Below are positions 59,777 to 64,000 of a stretch of DNA of 64,000 nt, piece by piece. The stretch spans positions 1,860,001 through 1,924,000 of the forward strand of contig JAXBDG010000007.1 in assembly GCA_036320915.1 (NCBI GenBank). The letters are read 5' to 3'. The notes under the pieces are model-generated. The model searched no databases, was not told the DNA's origin, and saw only the letters and a program-made list of their open reading frames with translations. The number at the start of each line of letters is the position of its first letter. The stretch's first letter is position 1. Both the position numbers and the translations under genes were made by a program. This DNA is from Linnemannia elongata (Eukaryota; Mortierellomycota; Mortierellomycetes; Mortierellales; Mortierellaceae).

Positions 59777-60238
59777 ATCCAAGGACTGTGCTCTGTTACC
59801 TTCTTTTCTAAAGAGTGGAATGATCCAAAAAAAAAAATAGCTGTTCGTTCATTTTGGCTGTACATACTTCAACCTTGTCGAAATAAACAATCGTTTCTTA
59901 CATTCCTTGGTATCTTTTGTGCAAAAGGAGTAATAATTACTTTGTATTTTCTCGTCAGAGACGCGTGTTGTCAAAAGAAAAAATAAAGTCGAGCGTGTCT
60001 TAGCTTTCATGCTATTCGCGCTACAAAGGCCGGGAATAGTTGAAGCCTTTCACGTTACGCGTTCAATGCGCAATACCTTGGAACTGGTTAATACATGCTC
60101 GCAAAAACGCACCATCGTCCACACTCTTCAACTAGAAGTCTATTTCCAGGACCACGTGCTGTTAAAGTTTATTTCACGTGATTTTAAGTTGTTCTGAAAC
60201 ATATTAAGCATAAAAATCTTCGTCCCAACAAGCACCAT
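59777..60238. other. spacer between MOSC gene and tRNA-Asp
   Basis: It contains the MOSC 3' end signal (AAATAAAC near 59880) and the tRNA upstream boxes. No protein gene was supported. Confidence 0.6.
60153..60180. promoter_or_regulatory. paired CACGTG boxes upstream of tRNA-Asp
   Basis: CACGTG occurs at 60153-60158 and 60175-60180 (the second in TCACGTGA). They lie 81-86 and 59-64 bp upstream of the tRNA start, mirroring the tRNA-Thr gene. An AT-rich ATATTAAGCATAAAAAT block sits about 22-38 bp upstream of the tRNA and could be a TATA-like TFIIIB site. Confidence 0.45.
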
Positions 60239-60310
60239 TCCTTGGTAGTATAGTGGTGAGTATCTCCGCCTGTCACGCGGAAGACCGGGGTTCAATTCCC
60301 CGCCAAGGAG
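60239..60310 (+). tRNA. tRNA-Asp: tRNA-Asp(GTC)
   Basis: A 72-nt cloverleaf. The acceptor stem TCCTTGG pairs with CCAAGGA, with discriminator G. The anticodon stem TCCGC/GCGGA encloses CTGTCAC (anticodon GTC). The T arm is CCGGGGTTCAATTCCCCG-like with a GGTTCAATTCC B box. There is no intron. Confidence 0.96.
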
Positions 60311-60316
60311 CTTCTC

Positions 60317-60320
60317 TTTT
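60317..60320 (+). terminator. Pol III T4 terminator of tRNA-Asp
   Basis: The first run of four T, six bases after the tRNA 3' end. Confidence 0.65.
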
Positions 60321-60441
60321 GTTTTGTTTTGTTTACACCGTCTTGGTTACGCTATTAAGGGGCCTCTTGTCCGCCTTCAAAACAGAACGATACCATTGCT
60401 CAACCACCCTCGATTTTTTTTTTTCCCTTTTGTTTGCTGCA

Positions 60442-62687
60442 ATGGTGAAACGGGACCCGAACGCACATCAGTCGAACCACTACAAGTCCACACACCACAG
60501 CGGAGGCAAGGGCAACAAAAAGTCAGGTGGAAAGGCAGGCAAAGGAAACAAGTCCATCAACAAGTTCCTCGGCATCGGCAAACCAGGACCACACCTTCTC
60601 AAGCACAAGAAACTTCAAGAGGCTAAAAAGAAGCACAAGAGCCAAGGCTCCAACAGCAACAGCAACAACAATAAGGGCCCTAACAACAACAACGGCAGCA
60701 GTAACCACAAAGACACACGCCTCTTCGGGAACGAGAACGTTAGCACATTCGTCAACAAAAACATCCTTCGCAACAACAAAAAGAAGGCCCTTCGGAAGCT
60801 TATCCCAACCAGTAGCAATAATAGCAGCAACAACACAAACAACTACAACGCCCTCATCAACGCAAACACAAATAGCAACAGCAGCAACAACATGAGCGAA
60901 GAAATGAAATTCACGACTCCCAACTGGGACTCACAAGGAAACGCCATCGTGCCTCCGATCTCTCATGTCGACAACTCCAACGATGCCGAGTACCAGAACG
61001 ACATCAACTACAAGTACCAACCAGCACCTGCCCACGAAGAGGAGGAGAGGGCCCAACGACGACTCGAGAAGAAGCAGCGCAGGAAGGCCAAGAAGTATGA
61101 AAAGAAGCTGATCGCCAAACAAGCAAAGTCAGAGGAGGACCAAGGGGTGGCACCAAACCAGGCTGCGGCGTCGACTGCGGGCTCAAGCCCTAATCAGCCA
61201 ATATCATTGGACTCGCCCAGCACTGCTGCCGACGATACCGACGACGACGATGATTCGAAGGACGAGATGCAACGAGGAGACGATTTTATCGGATTCGAAG
61301 ACGAAGCCTCTGAGGATGAGCTTGAAGCCGTCATTGCCTCCAACAACAAGACACCTGCAGAGCCGAGTCATGCTGGTCAGAAGCGCAAGCGAGATCCGGA
61401 CAATGGAAGCGATACAGAGGGCGCCACAGGACCACCCCCTGGCTGCCCGTGGATGGGCCATCGACAGTACTCCAAGTTGCCGTCGGTGCCCATTATGCTG
61501 ACTCAGGAGCTAAAGGACTTTGTTGATTTTCTCAGCCCAACACCCGAAGAGCATCAGGTCCGAAAGTATGTTATTCAATGGATCGCCAAGACCGTCAGCG
61601 AACTATGGCCAGACTCGGAAGTCCATGTCTTTGGAAGTTACGATACTCAACTCTATCTTCCATCCAGGTAAGCCCACGACCCTCTGTTGTGCGGTGGCTA
61701 TTTATTATTTTCGATGAGAGTGGCCAAGGACAGCGTTGACTAACCTGAAATCGAACCTGTAATAGTGATTTGGATCTGGTGGTACTGAGGGTGAGGGACT
61801 TCAGCAAGGAGGATCTGTACAAGCTTTCGAGACATTTGAAAGCGAAGCAGGTCACGAACGACGTTCAGGTCATTGCCAAGGCACGAGTCCCCATTATCAA
61901 GTTCAAGGAGAGGCTCAGCAAGATCCCTGTCGACATTTCATTCAACATCACCAACGGAATCGAAAGTGCAGAAATTGTCAGGAACTACATGGAGACAACA
62001 CCAGCACTGCGGTCGATGACAATGTTGATCAAGCATTTCCTCATGATCAAGGGCCAGAACGAGGTCTTCCAAGGCGGCATTGGATCGTACACTACCATGA
62101 TCATGATCCTGAGCTTCTTGCAGATGCACCCTCAGATCCAGGCCAACAAACTCAACCCGGAGGACAACCTTGGAGTGCTATTGATCGAGTTCTTTGAGCT
62201 GTACGGACTGTGCTTCAACTACAACCAAGTCGGAATCTCGGTGGCGAACGGCGGCAGCTACTTTCTCAAGCCCCCAAACAACAACCCCAACAGCAGGGAG
62301 CTTTTGCTGAGCTCAATCGATCCCAACGACCCGACCAACGACACGGCCAAGGGATCCTATGCGCTCCGTATGATTCGAGAGGTCTTTGTTGGAGCCTACG
62401 GCACGTTGACTAAAACTGTTCAGCAGCGTCACAGGGTTCTGTTTGGAGGTGGATCGAGTCAGACGTCGAACCATTATCGGTTTGACGAACACAACCGAGT
62501 ACCTGCGGATTCACGCGGAAAGTCTTCGGCACTTCACCACCAGACGCAAGTCTCGTTGATCAAGGATGTCCTTTCGATCCCGCTTGACGTTCTGCAGGGC
62601 CGTCAACACCTGGAGAAGGTCTTTTACAGCGGACATTTCCAGGATATCTTTGATGACCCTCATGGAGCCCATGGGTTGACAAAATAA
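60442..62687 (+). CDS. TRF4: non-canonical poly(A) polymerase, Trf4/Cid14 (TENT4) type
   Basis: Nuclear RNA-tailing enzyme of TRAMP-like RNA surveillance. Two exons (60442-61667 and 61766-62687) give 2148 nt and 715 residues. The first 350 residues are low complexity: Lys/Gly-rich, Asn-rich, then an acidic EDEASEDELE segment and a KRKRD basic patch, consistent with nucleolar or nuclear targeting. The nucleotidyltransferase core begins PWMGHRQYSKLP and LTQELKDFVDFLSPT. It has FGSYDTQLYLPSSDLDLVV with the catalytic DxD at D410 and D412, created across the splice. The PAP-associated domain shows LRSMTMLIKHFLMIKGQNE and NPEDNLGVLLIEFFELYG. The length and long Asn-rich N-terminus exceed yeast Trf4. 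The ATG lies 132 bp after the tRNA-Asp gene, so the promoter must overlap or lie very near it. Confidence 0.93.
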
Positions 62688-63728
62688 GTGGGAAGCGAGT
62701 CATCTTCGCTTCCTAATGTGCTCCGAGGTCTATATTTTTTTTCTCCTCTTTGCTTCATTTGTGCCCACTTCACTTCCTTTTTCTTTTTTACCTCCAGGCG
62801 AGGTTGTATAGCAATTTTTTTTCACTCCTTCACATATTCTCTTAGCATAACTCAGCATAGCATAGCACAGCCCATTATTCTTTCTCAGGAATTGACTGTA
62901 TCGTCGTACTCTTTGTTCGACGTTATACGCAATCTCGGCTCTCCTTTTCTTCACTGAAAACACAACACCTACCAATATAATTGCAACGAGCACACATAGG
63001 AGGCACCGTGGGGGGGGGTTGCTTATAGAAGGTTGTCAAGAAGACATCATAACCGGAAAGGTGACGCGGAGGAACCGGGATATCAACCAGCCGTGTCAGC
63101 ATCTGTTGTTCAGAACCTGTGAGGGACTTTTGTGTGACGGCATCGGTGAATCCATTTTTTTTTTTTTTTGTTTCTGGGCGCAGTCCTGGAAATGTGATCA
63201 CTGGCTGTGTTCTGTGTCTACCCCGCGTTCATTTCCATGTATTATTCAGAGCGTGACTAATGAGAGAGTATCGAAAAGAGGGGCATGAGGGGTAAAACGC
63301 ATCCGATCCGGCTACCTTTACTTGTACCAGTGGCAAAAAGAAAAACCATCTGTGAATCATCAGCGTGATCAGTCGAGGTGAAGAGACCGTATGATGACAA
63401 CGCTGAAGACAGAGAAAGGAGGCAATCAGTTTTCTCGTTCACCTCTTTTTTTCTTTACGGCGCTCCAACTCTTCGTTTCCTCTTCTTCTCTTCTTCTTTT
63501 CTTCTATTCTTCTTTTCTTCTATTCTTTTTTCAACCACCAACCGACAAACAAGCAACGGAAAGCCTTTTCGACGCAAGCGCTAACAAGGAGTCCTTCTTG
63601 CCCGTGCACCTACCACAACCAACAACTACTACAACAAGCGACAACACTCCACTATACGTCCAGCCCCAAGCATACACACATTCAACCATTACCGCCAACA
63701 CCACGACCTTAAAACAACAAAGGACAGG
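62688..63728. other. intergenic between TRF4 and the last gene
   Basis: TRF4 3' flank, a 10-G run at 63011-63020 and a CT-rich tract (63430-63535) that looks like the 5' region of the next gene. Confidence 0.5.
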
Positions 63729-64000
63729 ATGGAGTTGTACAGCTTTCAGTATCCGCCTCGCCCAATTCCTTCTCAAACCCACAGACCTACACGGTACTAC
63801 TTCCACAACCTCGACCAGGACCAACAGCTCGTCAGAAAAGCCAATGGCCCGCATAGCTTCTTCCAGAAGGAAGGGGAATCACCCACGATTGTCTCCAAGG
63901 CGACCATGCAGGCTGACACTGCGGTCGTTGCGCGGATGAAGAGTGCTTCGGCATTTGGAGGAGAGGATGGTGTGAGGTCGGAAGAGGATATTCGAGCCAA
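63729..64000 (+). CDS. unrecognised gene, N-terminal part only
   Basis: An open frame from the ATG at 63729 runs through the window end without a stop (90 codons). It starts MELYSFQYPPRPIPSQTHRP and contains RYYFHNLDQDQQLVRK, GPHSFFQKEGESPTIVSKA and VVARMKSASAFGGEDGV. Codon composition changes to that of neighbouring coding DNA at the ATG, and a CT-rich leader precedes it. The opposite-strand frame over the same bases is judged a shadow. No domain is recognisable from this fragment, and an intron could begin beyond the edge. Confidence 0.6.
   Translation, partial: MELYSFQYPPRPIPSQTHRPTRYYFHNLDQDQQLVRKANGPHSFFQKEGESPTIVSKATMQADTAVVARMKSASAFGGEDGVRSEEDIRA

Overview
This window reads as nuclear DNA of an early-diverging filamentous fungus, most likely Mortierellomycota (Mortierella or a close relative). 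That placement is inferred. The grounds are: genes with several short GT-AG introns; an ADAM-type membrane metalloprotease, a glucosylceramide synthase and a C4-methylsterol oxidase side by side with yeast-like ERG25/UBC13/PSE1/TRF4 orthologues; a large F-box/LRR-like protein and a 960-residue LRR-like protein of a kind I associate with Mortierellomycota; and CT-rich, poly-A-rich intergenic DNA. No prokaryotic operon, CRISPR or phage feature was seen.

Layout, left to right. 1-2372 (-): 5' part of a PHF14-like double PHD-finger gene that runs off the left edge. 2.4-6.3 kb: gene-poor, with three long poly-A tracts. 6.3-7.8 kb: tRNA-Thr(AGT) with two 5'-truncated LINE copies just upstream of it. 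10.6-14.4 kb (+): ADAM protease. 14.8-16.3 kb (+): alcohol-acetyltransferase-like enzyme. 16.4-18.8 kb (-): F-box/LRR-like gene with two compensating frame changes. 19.8-22.8 kb (-): two-exon LRR-like protein. 24.0-27.8 kb (-): methylenetetrahydrofolate reductase. 28.7-29.3 kb (-): tentative small gene. 30.0-31.6 kb (+): ERG25. 32.2-35.6 kb (-): ceramide glucosyltransferase. 40.2-43.4 kb (+): Kre9-type wall/membrane protein. 43.8-47.6 kb (-): importin-5/Pse1. 49.1-50.8 kb (+): TRAP-alpha/Irc22-like ER protein. 52.8-54.7 kb (+): Golgi-type DXD glycosyltransferase. 55.3-56.5 kb (-): UBC13. 58.1-59.8 kb (+): MOSC-domain protein. 60.2 kb (+): tRNA-Asp(GTC). 60.4-62.7 kb (+): Trf4-type poly(A) polymerase. 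63.7 kb to the end (+): start of an unrecognised gene.

The genes do not form a pathway cluster. Themes shared by neighbours are membrane lipids (ERG25 and ceramide glucosyltransferase, convergent) and the secretory pathway or cell surface (ADAM, Kre9-like, TRAP-alpha-like, glycosyltransferase).

Exon structures were worked out by hand from splice consensus and reading-frame closure. Where I give exon coordinates, the summed coding length is a multiple of three unless stated. The most noteworthy observations are: an ERG25 start codon split by an intron (AT|G) that reads ATG-TAA if unspliced; two micro-exons of 13 and 11 nt; paired CACGTG boxes 60-100 bp upstream of both tRNA genes; LINE copies clustered beside a tRNA gene; and long C runs in the sense strand of four introns.
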